From NCBI RefSeq assembly GCF_009746715.1, contig NZ_VRKW01000004.1, positions 248,001-312,000 on the forward strand: a stretch of 64,000 bases of DNA, read 5' to 3'. The translations under genes were made by a program, and so were the position numbers. Below the pieces are notes generated by a model. That model made no database searches. It was not told where the DNA came from and saw only the letters and a program-made list of their open reading frames with translations. Positions within the stretch are counted from its first letter, which is position 1, and every line of letters begins with the position of its first letter. This DNA comes from Ketobacter sp. MCCC 1A13808 (lineage in GTDB: Bacteria > Pseudomonadota > Gammaproteobacteria > Pseudomonadales > Ketobacteraceae). This document shows positions 9,138 through 17,513 of the stretch, piece by piece.

Positions 9138-9707
9138 ATGCGCAAACTCGGATTGATGTTAATACTCTCAGTGGTCGCAGTTAATAGCTACAGCCTTGAT
9201 ATAGGCGGCATCTCGCTCCCCGACACAATGGAGACCAAAGACCATCAGAAACTGGTTTTAAACGGCGCAGGCATTCGTGAAAAATGGTTTATGGATTTGT
9301 ACGTGGGAGCACTGTATTTAACAGCGCCCCAATCCGATTCCGAGAAAGTGGTTGCCGCAGATGAGCCGATGACCATCAGACTGCATATCATCTCTGGCAT
9401 GATTACCAGCAAAAAACTAACCGAAGCGACGCAAGAGGGCTTCGAAAATTCCACCCACGGCAATGCCGAACCCATTCTGAAAGAAGTCAATGAAATGCTG
9501 CATGCATTCAAGGAACCAATCAAAAATGGCGATGTATTTGATTTCGTCTACCTTCCAGAAGAAGGCGTTTCAATATACAAAAACAACCACGAAATCAGGA
9601 CCATTCCCTGTGACGGTGTATTCAAAGAAGCACTCTTCGGTATCTGGCTTTCGGATCAGCCGGCCCAGAAAAGCCTGAAACAGGACATGATGGGCAGTAA
9701 CAGCTGA
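9138..9707 (+). CDS. Secreted chalcone isomerase-like protein
   Basis: 189 residues with a short signal peptide (MRKLGLMLILSVVAVNSYS). The body fits the bacterial chalcone-isomerase-like domain (PF16036): NGAGIREKWFMDLYVGALYL near residue 42 is the family hallmark, followed by MTIRLHIISGMITSKKL and a C-terminal ALFGIWLSDQP. Bacterial members are periplasmic and are not known to act on flavonoids; some relatives bind fatty acids. It stands about 165 bp before olsB on the same strand, so a lipid-related role is an inference only. Ribosome site GAGGATTAG precedes the ATG. Confidence 0.85.
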   Translation: MRKLGLMLILSVVAVNSYSLDIGGISLPDTMETKDHQKLVLNGAGIREKWFMDLYVGALYLTAPQSDSEKVVAADEPMTIRLHIISGMITSKKLTEATQEGFENSTHGNAEPILKEVNEMLHAFKEPIKNGDVFDFVYLPEEGVSIYKNNHEIRTIPCDGVFKEALFGIWLSDQPAQKSLKQDMMGSNS

Positions 9708-9874
9708 ACTGAAATCGTATGGAGCAGCCATCGGCTTGCTCCATACTTAAAATATCGGGCTCACGGGCATTAACCGTTTTCCTTCTTGTCTTAATTAATT
9801 CACCAAACGTTAACCTTCCGGAAACAGTCTTTAAATACATTCAGCATCGAGGTTTCATAATCGTGGAGGCCATG

Positions 9875-10699
9875 ATGCTTCATAAGCCAGCAAACACTCA
9901 TAACCCAATCGACATTCACAATCGCCCGCGTTTTTTTGCCGAATTCATTACGGCAAAAGAAGAAATTCGTGAGGCTCAGAAAATGCGTTACGAAGTATTT
10001 TGCGAAGAATATAAAGTGGTACTTCCGGTTCACAATACCTGGAACGGACACCCTATCGACGTAGATGACCTGGACGATTACTGCCTGCACCTGGTAGTAA
10101 GAAATCAAGCCAACCTGGAAATCATTGGGTACACCCGTGTGCTGACCTGCGAACTGGCAGCACGATTCGGGCGGTATTACTCCAGTCACGAATTCCATAT
10201 CGACAACATAATCAACCGGCCTGGGCGTTTTTTGGAAATTGGACGTACCTGCATACATCCGGATTTCCGTAACGGTGCTACTATTGCCGTGCTTTGGGCT
10301 CATCTTGCCAAATTCATGCAGGAAAATGAGTTCCGGTATCTATTCGGTTGTGCCAGCATATCCCTGGAAGACAGCGGTAAGAATCTCGCAAAGATTATGC
10401 CGGTGCTACGCGAGAAATTCTGGGCCAAGTCGGAGTATTCTGTACAACCAAAAATGCCGATAAACCCATTACCCGACCCCTCATTATTAATCGAAGAGCA
10501 ACTCAATACGGCACATCACGCGGCCAAACCAGCCATACCGCCGCTGTTAAAAGCGTATACCCGTATGGGCGCGCTCATTTGTGGGGAGGCGTGCCTCGAC
10601 CCAGAATTTAATGTGGCAGATTTGTTTGTGCTACTGGATATTAAAAACGTTTCGGACCGCTACGCCAAACACTTTTTACGCACTGAAGAAGCTGCTTGA
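9875..10699 (+). CDS. olsB: OlsB-type N-acyltransferase (ornithine lipid synthesis, first step)
   Basis: 274 residues. OlsB moves a 3-hydroxyacyl group from acyl-ACP to ornithine to make lyso-ornithine lipid. The GNAT-like PF13444 core is visible: RYEVFCEEYKV near residue 37, GYTRVL near 83, FLEIGRTCIHPDFRNGA near 116-132, and YLFGCASISLED near 156. It is also similar to the exosortase-linked acyltransferases, but the downstream overlapping acyltransferase gene favours ornithine lipid. GGAGG (9865-9869) lies 5 nt before ATG 9875; ATG 9872 is adjacent and in frame. A longer frame upstream has no ribosome site. Confidence 0.82.
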   Translation: MLHKPANTHNPIDIHNRPRFFAEFITAKEEIREAQKMRYEVFCEEYKVVLPVHNTWNGHPIDVDDLDDYCLHLVVRNQANLEIIGYTRVLTCELAARFGRYYSSHEFHIDNIINRPGRFLEIGRTCIHPDFRNGATIAVLWAHLAKFMQENEFRYLFGCASISLEDSGKNLAKIMPVLREKFWAKSEYSVQPKMPINPLPDPSLLIEEQLNTAHHAAKPAIPPLLKAYTRMGALICGEACLDPEFNVADLFVLLDIKNVSDRYAKHFLRTEEAA

Positions 10700-11514
10700 T
10701 GGTACGGTATATAAGAGCGACCAGGCTAATATTGCACATCTTGCTGGCGCTCTTTCTTTTGGTGATTACCGGTTCGTTGTGGAATAGCAACACCCGGCTA
10801 GTTAAAAAAACCACGCGCTGGTGGCTGAACAAAACAACCCGGATTATAGGTGTCGAGATTCACGTCTCGGGAACCATCCCCGAGCACAAAGCCAATTCCG
10901 GTATCCTCTATATTAGTAACCATATTTCCTGGCTCGATATTCCGGTTATAGGGGGCCTTGAGTCCTTGAACTTCCTATCGAAAGCTGAAGTACAAAAATG
11001 GCCATTGATCGGTAAGCTGGCAGAAGGAACCGGAACGCTTTTTATCCGGCGTGGCACCGGGGACGCCGATACCATATCAGGCAAGATGGCGGACTATCTT
11101 ACGCAAGGTCGTTCGGTGCTGTTTTTCCCTGAGGGTACCACCAGTGACGGCAGTAAAGTAAAACGATTTCATTCCAAGCTCTTTCGCGTCACACAGCACA
11201 CTCCGGCACCGCTCTGCCCCATCGCAATCCATTACAGTGTAGAGGGCGAGCCCGGTAATCCCGCTGCCTTTATTGGAGACGACGAATTTACTACGCATTT
11301 ATGGAAGCTACTGGGCTATCCTACAATAACGGTAAATGTTCAGTTTTTGCCTTTGCGGAATATGGATGACGGTACGCTTGAGGCCTCAGTCAGAATCCTG
11401 CGGGATGAAATATCAGAGACCGTAATCAGGCTGAATGAAAAAACTAATACCAATAGTCGATCGCTTGGTGCATCCACTCACGGCGATCAGAGTGCCCGGG
11501 CAACCAGTTGCTAA
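10699..11514 (+). CDS. olsA: OlsA-type 1-acyl-sn-glycerol-3-phosphate acyltransferase
   Basis: 271 residues, membrane-associated. OlsA adds the second acyl chain to lyso-ornithine lipid. There is one N-terminal membrane segment (LILHILLALFLLVITGSLW). The PlsC motifs are present: NHISWLD (HX4D, near residue 70), FIRRGTG near 115, FFPEGTTSDG near 141, and PIAIHY near 172. The ATG shares one base with the olsB stop (TGATG), so the pair is coupled. The last 71 bp overlap the convergent M14 peptidase gene. Acceptor identity (ornithine versus glycerol lipid) is inferred from the pairing with olsB. Confidence 0.84.
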   Translation: MVRYIRATRLILHILLALFLLVITGSLWNSNTRLVKKTTRWWLNKTTRIIGVEIHVSGTIPEHKANSGILYISNHISWLDIPVIGGLESLNFLSKAEVQKWPLIGKLAEGTGTLFIRRGTGDADTISGKMADYLTQGRSVLFFPEGTTSDGSKVKRFHSKLFRVTQHTPAPLCPIAIHYSVEGEPGNPAAFIGDDEFTTHLWKLLGYPTITVNVQFLPLRNMDDGTLEASVRILRDEISETVIRLNEKTNTNSRSLGASTHGDQSARATSC

Positions 11515-12472
11515 AGTTGGCTGAGGCCCTGAGCAGAAACTCCATCAGGCACTGATGCCGACGCAATACGCGTTCATGCCGATGGGGTAAAACAGGGTTA
11601 AACACACCCAAGGCATTAAACAACTGCAGCGGATTCTTCTTCACCCACAACCAGGAACCCATTTCGAGAGTCAGGGGCAAATAGACGCCTTTGCGACGCG
11701 CTAACGTATTCCTGTAAAGGTAGTCCCACATATCACCATGGGTTGTGTAATTGCGGGATTGTGGCTCAATCAGATAGAAGCTATAGCTGGGGTGAGTCCG
11801 CCGAAACAACATTCTTAACGCAAACATTTCACCAATATCGTCAAACGGGTCCGGTGTATACGCGTAGGGAAACCACACCTGATCCCGATGTCCGAAGCCT
11901 GAATGACAATCCAGCGAAATTGTAAACTGTGCCTCTGCCACCACGCTTTCAACCAAACGCTGGATAGCACAAAACTCTCTTTCCGGTGGCTCGTCTCTTT
12001 TGCCCCGATACCAAGGCAAATGTCGGCTGATGCGGTGCCCTCCGAGAAACAACGGTACTTTACCCGTTGCATCGATCGGCGCATTGCGCATCAGATCCAC
12101 CCCATTAATATTGCTGCGACGGCGCTTCAACATACCGACCGGATTGATCAAAGGTACGAACAGGATGCGAACACGCTGCAACAAGCTATCCAGGCTCTCA
12201 TCCCAATCCAGCCGGTTAAACAAAGTATTCATGTAAGCGAGGATGACCTGGGTACCGATTCGCTCGACTCCATGCACACCACCGGAGAATATGACAGTCG
12301 GTGTAGCGGGATCAGGATTACCCAGTTCAAAACAGTAGAGCGGCAAGCAATCTTTACCCGTTTCAACCGCAGCCAATGTATGTACCTTCGCCGGCAAGTT
12401 GTCCTGTTCCAGCCAACGATCCATCTGATAAAGCTCAGGCAACCCTTTTAAAACACGGTCGGAGCGAATCAA
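11444..12472 (-). CDS. M14-family zinc carboxypeptidase-like protein
   Basis: 342 residues, no signal peptide. The zinc site of M14 peptidases can be traced: GGVHGVERIG near residue 64 (HxxE), SLDCHSGFG near 190 (third ligand His), and LTLEMGSW near 275 (catalytic Glu). NGVDLMRN near 123 corresponds to the family substrate-Arg region. Relatives include succinylglutamate desuccinylase-like and DUF2817 proteins, so the substrate may be a small amide rather than a peptide. The gene ends inside olsA on the other strand. Confidence 0.8.
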   Translation of the reverse strand: MIRSDRVLKGLPELYQMDRWLEQDNLPAKVHTLAAVETGKDCLPLYCFELGNPDPATPTVIFSGGVHGVERIGTQVILAYMNTLFNRLDWDESLDSLLQRVRILFVPLINPVGMLKRRRSNINGVDLMRNAPIDATGKVPLFLGGHRISRHLPWYRGKRDEPPEREFCAIQRLVESVVAEAQFTISLDCHSGFGHRDQVWFPYAYTPDPFDDIGEMFALRMLFRRTHPSYSFYLIEPQSRNYTTHGDMWDYLYRNTLARRKGVYLPLTLEMGSWLWVKKNPLQLFNALGVFNPVLPHRHERVLRRHQCLMEFLLRASANFSNWLPGHSDRREWMHQAIDYWY

Positions 12473-12487
12473 TTATTTACCTCAAAG

Positions 12488-12517
12488 CATAGTGTTGACC
12501 TAAACGCCAACACTATG
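12488..12517. repeat. Perfect inverted repeat upstream of the M14 gene
   Basis: Perfect 10-bp arms CATAGTGTTG / CAACACTATG separated by 10 nt, 15 bp upstream of the M14 start and 38 bp beyond the msrA stop. There is no T-run, so it is more like an operator or RNA stem than a terminator. Three near-repeats of a TGTCATG/TTGACATAG type follow on the msrA side. Confidence 0.6.
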
Positions 12518-12555
12518 TCAAAGCCATGACAAAGACATGACACGCTTACGCCATA

Positions 12556-13221
12556 CTAAACGAAACGGGGCAACCCCGTGGCTGAACAGGTGTGGTTCGG
12601 ACAATATCCCTGGGGGTTCTTCGCGAGGTATTGCTGATGGTATTCCTCGGCGTAATAGAAGGTTATATCGCTGAGAATTTCAGAAGTGGTTTTATGCTTT
12701 TTATCTTTTGCCAATAGTTGGTCATACTGTTCCTGACTGCTTCTCGCCTGCTCAATCAGTTCGGCATCACTCAACTTGCTAAAATAAATGCCGGATCGGT
12801 ACTGAGTACCAATATCATTTCCCTGCCGCATTCCTTCCGTGGGATTGTGGCTTTGCCAAAAAACTTTTACTAACTGGCTAAATTGGATTTTGTCAGGGTC
12901 AAAGACCACCATCACCAATTCATTATGTCCGGTCATACCGGAACAGACTTCTTCATAAGTTGGATTGGGGGTTATGCCGGAGCCATACCCTACGGCCGTA
13001 GTGTGCACACCCGGGAGTGACCAGAACACTTTTTCCGCCCCCCAAAAACACCCCATACCAAAATAAACAACTGATAATGTGTCGAGAAATGGCGGCACCA
13101 TTTTGGTGCCCAACACAAAATGGTTGGGATCCAGCGACATCGGCGTTGCGCGCCCTGGTAACGCGGCTTCAGCATCCGGTAGTTTTTGTTTGTTGCGATG
13201 CAGCAAATCGAAATAACCCAC
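12556..13221 (-). CDS. msrA: Peptide methionine-S-sulfoxide reductase
   Basis: 221 residues, cytoplasmic repair enzyme that reduces Met-S-sulfoxide. The catalytic motif GMGCFWGAEKVFW is near residue 56. The N-terminal extension (DLLHRNKQKLPDAEAALPGR) matches the long enterobacterial form. The C-terminal GYCPNHTC supplies resolving cysteines. Start ATG 13221 fits the family N-terminus. Confidence 0.96.
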   Translation of the reverse strand: MGYFDLLHRNKQKLPDAEAALPGRATPMSLDPNHFVLGTKMVPPFLDTLSVVYFGMGCFWGAEKVFWSLPGVHTTAVGYGSGITPNPTYEEVCSGMTGHNELVMVVFDPDKIQFSQLVKVFWQSHNPTEGMRQGNDIGTQYRSGIYFSKLSDAELIEQARSSQEQYDQLLAKDKKHKTTSEILSDITFYYAEEYHQQYLAKNPQGYCPNHTCSATGLPRFV

Positions 13222-13316
13222 TTATTTAAACTCCTTTTAAACCAGCAAAAATTGACAAGCATAACTCTATCACCAGGATAGAACGCGGGGGCAATTTTGT
13301 CATTTAAACCGAGTCG

Positions 13317-15338
13317 TTAAACGCGCAACTCAGGCAAATCAGCAAATAAAGTTAACGCTTCCGGATTTGCCAGTGCGTCTGTATTTTTGACTGCCTCATT
13401 ATGAATCATATTACGCACAGCCAACTCCGCAATCTTGCCGCTGATGGTGCGCGGAATATCTTCAATCTGAATCACCTTGGCCGGTACATGACGGGGCGTC
13501 GTATTTCTACGAATCACCTGCTTGATCTCAGCCACCAGGTCTTCGCTCAATTTTTCACCAGGCTGCATTCGAACAAACAGTATAACCCGTACGTCATCCT
13601 GCCATTGCTGGCCCACTGCGACCGACTCCAGAATATAATCCAGCTTTTCAACCTGGCGATAAATTTCTGCGGTACCGATGCGCACACCACCCGGATTTAG
13701 AATTGCATCAGAGCGGCCATATATAATTACGCCCCCTCTCTCGGTGATCTCACCGTAATCACCGTGTGCCCATACGCCCTCAAACCGATCAAAATACGCT
13801 TTGAAGAACTTGCTGTTATCGTCATCGTTCCAGAAGCCAACGGGACAGGAAGGAAATGCACCAGCGCAAACCAATTCCCCTTTTTCGTTCAGTACCGTTT
13901 TGCCATCGTCATTGAATATTTGTACGTTCATACCCAGCCCGACGCACTGGAGCTCACCTCGATACACAGGCAGCACCGGGTTACCCAGGGCGAAGCAGCT
14001 CACAATATCCGTGCCTCCGGAAATTGAAGACAGGCACAAATCCGATTTTATATCCCGATAGACGTAATCAAAGCTTTCGTGCGCCAGTGGCGAGCCGGTG
14101 GAAAAGATGGTTCGCAACGACCGTAGCTGATGGCTGTTAACGGGTTTGACGCCGGCCTTTTCCAGAGCAGAGATGTATTTTGCACTAGTGCCAAACAGGC
14201 TTATATTTTCCTCGTCGATAAGATCCATTAGCGCGCTTGGGCCTGGATGAAAGGGTGAACCGTCATACAGCACCAATGTCGCTCCACCGGCTAACCCCGT
14301 TACCAACCAGTTCCACATCATCCAACCACAGGTGGTGAAATAAAAGAAAACATCCTCTTTCCGAAGATCGCAATGCAGCTGGTGCTCTTTGCGGTGCTGC
14401 AAAAGAGTCCCACCAACAGAGTGCACAATGCATTTAGGTACTCCGGTAGTACCGGATGAATACATAATATAAAGCGGATGATCGAAGCTCACCGGTTCAA
14501 AATGGATTACGGAGGGTGACAGTTCGGACATCATGGAGGCATAACAGACCGTAGTAGAATCAACCGCATCAAGATTACTCTCGTGCAAACCACCGCTATT
14601 CAGAAAAGGAACCACTACCACGTTTTGTAATGAGCTGATGTTGGCTTTCACCTTTTCGATGCGCTCACTCAACGAAATGGATTTACCGGCGTACCGGTAT
14701 CCATCAACCACAAAAAGCACTTTCGGTTCCACTTGCTGGAACCGATCCAGAATGCCGTTTAAACCGAAGTCCGGAGAGCAAGAAGACCAGATGGCACCCA
14801 AGCTGGTGGTAGCCAGCATTGCGATCACGGTTTCGATGCAGTTGGGCATGACACCGACAACTCGATCGCCGGGTTGAACATCATGCTGTCTGAGCCAGGC
14901 GGCGAGTTTCGAAACTTCGTTATAGAGCGCCTGATAGGTGATACTCTCCCGGCGCTTGTCTTCCCCGCGGAAAATCAACGCTGGCTTGGCTGCTAGCGTT
15001 TTATCTGATGCTGCCTGCAGCAGGTTCTCTGCAAAATTTAATGTTGCTCCCTGAAACCATTTTGCCCCTGGCAATCGAGACACATCATCTACCACTTCCG
15101 CAGACGCTATTTCAGCAGCTTCCGGGGTCATCTTAACCCCGCAGTTTTCAACAACCAGCGACCAGAAATCCGCGGTATGGGTTATGCTCCAGGTATGAAG
15201 TTGAGCATAGTTCTCCAACCCCGCGTCAAAACGCTGATTCACGAGTTGCATAAATTCCCACATCCGAGTCTGCTCAATCTGAGTTTGCACAGGTTGCCAG
15301 ATTGGCGTTGATGTGGATTTCCCGGTGCTTTGGGTCAT
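13317..15338 (-). CDS. aacS: Acetoacetyl-CoA synthetase (acetoacetate-CoA ligase)
   Basis: 673 residues, ANL-superfamily ligase that activates acetoacetate with ATP and CoA. Motifs: ACS N-terminal cap (LHTWSITHTADFWSLVVENC), P-loop YSSGTTGVPKCIVHSVGG near residue 297, GGTDI near 445, HGDYGEITERGG near 533, and the C-terminal TISGKIAELAVRN with the catalytic Lys. It overlaps the end of liuD by 4 bp (ATGA), so it is the last gene of the liu operon. It would use the acetoacetate made at the end of leucine breakdown. Confidence 0.95.
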   Translation of the reverse strand: MTQSTGKSTSTPIWQPVQTQIEQTRMWEFMQLVNQRFDAGLENYAQLHTWSITHTADFWSLVVENCGVKMTPEAAEIASAEVVDDVSRLPGAKWFQGATLNFAENLLQAASDKTLAAKPALIFRGEDKRRESITYQALYNEVSKLAAWLRQHDVQPGDRVVGVMPNCIETVIAMLATTSLGAIWSSCSPDFGLNGILDRFQQVEPKVLFVVDGYRYAGKSISLSERIEKVKANISSLQNVVVVPFLNSGGLHESNLDAVDSTTVCYASMMSELSPSVIHFEPVSFDHPLYIMYSSGTTGVPKCIVHSVGGTLLQHRKEHQLHCDLRKEDVFFYFTTCGWMMWNWLVTGLAGGATLVLYDGSPFHPGPSALMDLIDEENISLFGTSAKYISALEKAGVKPVNSHQLRSLRTIFSTGSPLAHESFDYVYRDIKSDLCLSSISGGTDIVSCFALGNPVLPVYRGELQCVGLGMNVQIFNDDGKTVLNEKGELVCAGAFPSCPVGFWNDDDNSKFFKAYFDRFEGVWAHGDYGEITERGGVIIYGRSDAILNPGGVRIGTAEIYRQVEKLDYILESVAVGQQWQDDVRVILFVRMQPGEKLSEDLVAEIKQVIRRNTTPRHVPAKVIQIEDIPRTISGKIAELAVRNMIHNEAVKNTDALANPEALTLFADLPELRV

Positions 15339-17371
15339 TCTGCTTCCTCATCCTCTAATTGCAACTCAATCAACTGATCACCCTCGCTCACCAAGTCGCC
15401 TTCGGCAAACATCACTTCCAATACTTGGGCTGCCTTATGGGCCCGGATAGTGTGTTCCATTTTCATGGCCTCAACGATTACCAGGGCGTCATCCGGTTGC
15501 ACCGAATCCCCGGCGCTGACCAAGACCTTAACGATACGGCCGTTCATGGGTGCTTTTAGCTGTGCGTCAGTGCCGGCCTCGGCAGCGCTCAATTGTAGTT
15601 GCTTTTGCGCGACAACTTTAACCGTGCCTTCGTCGAACAAGGTTATCTGATGTTCATGCTGAAAAACAGAAACCGTTTTTACGATGTCACCGGAAAGTCG
15701 CAACCGCTGTACGTTTTCATGTGTTACCAGTTGCGCCGATACGGTATAGCGTTGATCACCGGATACCACTTCGAAAACGCCAGCATTGCGACGAGCCTGC
15801 GACGCCGCTTGCTGTACTTTTGCGATGTTCACCGTTACAACGTCACCTTCATTCAAAAAATCGTATTGGTGATCGTCGCTGCCGTTTAATTGCCAACCGT
15901 GTAACTGACTCCAGGGGCCGTCCTGATATTGACTGGCTGCGCTCAACACCTGATACAAACCAGCCATGACAAAATCAGCTGCAGTCAATGCCTGCTTGGA
16001 GACGAGTAGCGCTTCGTGTTGCTCATCGATAAAATGCGTCGTCGGTATCCCCTTAGTAAACGCCGGATGTTTAATAATACGGGATAAAAACGGTAGGTTG
16101 GTTTTGAGACCGGCAATTTGAAATTCGGTCAGCGCCTTTTCCATACGGTGCACGGCCCGCATCCGGTCATAATCCCAGACAATCAGCTTTGCAATCATAG
16201 GATCATAATGCACACTGATCTCGTCACCGCTCACTACCCCGGAGTCTACTCGCAGATGACGGGATGCTTGCGGCAACTGCAGCGAATGAATCTGGCCGGT
16301 ACAAGGCAAAAATTCATTTTCCGGGTCTTCGGCATAGATTCGGACCTCGATACTGTGCCCGCTCAAGGTCAGTTGTTGCTGAGTTAAAGGCAGTGGATGC
16401 CCCTCCGCGACCTGAACCTGCCAAGCCACCAGATCCTGGCCGGTGATCATTTCGGTCACCGGATGCTCTACCTGCAAACGGGTGTTCATTTCCATGAAAT
16501 AAAAGTCACCGTTGGCATCCAGCAGGAACTCAACAGTACCCGCACCGACATAGCCGATGGCTTTCGCCGCCTGGACAGCAGACTGCCCCATTTGTTGACG
16601 GGTGGACTCATCCAACCCCTGGGCTGGCGCTTCTTCCACTACTTTCTGATGACGACGCTGTATGGAACAATCGCGCTCGAAAAGATACACCACCTGGCCT
16701 TGCTGATCAGCAAACACCTGAATCTCCACATGACGCGGGTCTACGATGTATTTTTCGATGATTAAATGATCATTACCGAAAGAAGCTTTGGATTCGCGCT
16801 TGCAGGACTGGATTGCGTCCTCCAGATCGGTCTCCTTAAAGACCGTTCTCATGCCCTTACCTCCGCCACCGTAGGAGGCTTTTAGCAGCACGGGATAGCC
16901 AATACGGCTGGCTTCTTGCTTCAGAAATTCCGTTTCCTGCCGTTCACCATGGTATCCCGGAACCAGTGACACCCCGGCCTCTCCCATGATGGCCTTAGCC
17001 TGCGCTTTCGAACCCATTGCCACCATTGCCGATGCAGGTGGACCGATCAGCACGACATTGTTATTTGCACACAATTGGGCAAACTGTGGATTTTCAGACA
17101 AAAAACCATAGCCTGGATGAATCGCCTCGGCTCCGCACAAAGTCGCTGCCGTCACAATTCGCTCCATATCCAGATAGCTCTCGCTTACCGGTGCCGGGCC
17201 GATGTGAATAGCTTGATCGGCCAACAACACATGTTGCGCGTTGGCATCGGCATCGGAATAGACTGCCACTGACCGTATATCGAGTTGCTTTAGGGTCTTA
17301 ATTACCCTGCACGCAATTTCGCCACGGTTTGCGATTAATACTTTTTTAAAAGAGACCGGATCGTTACTCAT
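15335..17371 (-). CDS. liuD: 3-methylcrotonyl-CoA carboxylase, biotin-carrying alpha subunit
   Basis: 678 residues. It carboxylates biotin with ATP and bicarbonate for the MCC complex of leucine breakdown. Order: biotin carboxylase domain (KKVLIANRGEIACRVIKT at the start, ATP-grasp GGGGKGMR near 169, EMNTRLQVEHPVTE near 295), a BT linker domain, and a C-terminal biotinyl domain with the lysine in EAMKMEH near residue 641. The start codon overlaps the stop of the liuC remnant (ATGA), the coupling expected for an intact liuC-liuD junction. Confidence 0.95.
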   Translation of the reverse strand: MSNDPVSFKKVLIANRGEIACRVIKTLKQLDIRSVAVYSDADANAQHVLLADQAIHIGPAPVSESYLDMERIVTAATLCGAEAIHPGYGFLSENPQFAQLCANNNVVLIGPPASAMVAMGSKAQAKAIMGEAGVSLVPGYHGERQETEFLKQEASRIGYPVLLKASYGGGGKGMRTVFKETDLEDAIQSCKRESKASFGNDHLIIEKYIVDPRHVEIQVFADQQGQVVYLFERDCSIQRRHQKVVEEAPAQGLDESTRQQMGQSAVQAAKAIGYVGAGTVEFLLDANGDFYFMEMNTRLQVEHPVTEMITGQDLVAWQVQVAEGHPLPLTQQQLTLSGHSIEVRIYAEDPENEFLPCTGQIHSLQLPQASRHLRVDSGVVSGDEISVHYDPMIAKLIVWDYDRMRAVHRMEKALTEFQIAGLKTNLPFLSRIIKHPAFTKGIPTTHFIDEQHEALLVSKQALTAADFVMAGLYQVLSAASQYQDGPWSQLHGWQLNGSDDHQYDFLNEGDVVTVNIAKVQQAASQARRNAGVFEVVSGDQRYTVSAQLVTHENVQRLRLSGDIVKTVSVFQHEHQITLFDEGTVKVVAQKQLQLSAAEAGTDAQLKAPMNGRIVKVLVSAGDSVQPDDALVIVEAMKMEHTIRAHKAAQVLEVMFAEGDLVSEGDQLIELQLEDEEAE

Positions 17372-17490
17372 TTATTTTTCCCTTCTTCTAACCAGGTCAG
17401 TGTGTGCTTTTGCTTAAAAGAGCAAACTCCTTCCTGGCCCTCTGTCGATACACCAATTACCGCTATCGCAACGGCGGTGTCATTAATCAC
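17368..17490 (-). pseudogene. liuC: C-terminal remnant of liuC (3-methylglutaconyl-CoA hydratase)
   Basis: Reading the minus strand between liuB and liuD gives an open frame of about 40 codons that ends in TGA overlapping the liuD ATG. It contains DTAVAIAVIGVSTEGQEG followed by CSFKQKHTLTWLEEGK. This matches from memory the C-terminal end of LiuC-type crotonase-fold hydratases (pattern DTA..IA..RVS.EGQEG...F..KR.P.W). No start codon, CoA-binding loop or oxyanion residues remain. The frame runs straight into the liuB 3' end, so about 85% of the gene has been deleted. It is not translated from a visible start. Confidence 0.78.
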
Positions 17491-17513
17491 GTCATGGGTT
17501 CTACTATCACACC

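Noticed and set aside
11903-12451. Plus-strand open frame opposite the M14 peptidase gene
   Set aside because: The minus-strand gene has clear zinc motifs; the opposite frame shows none and has no ribosome site.
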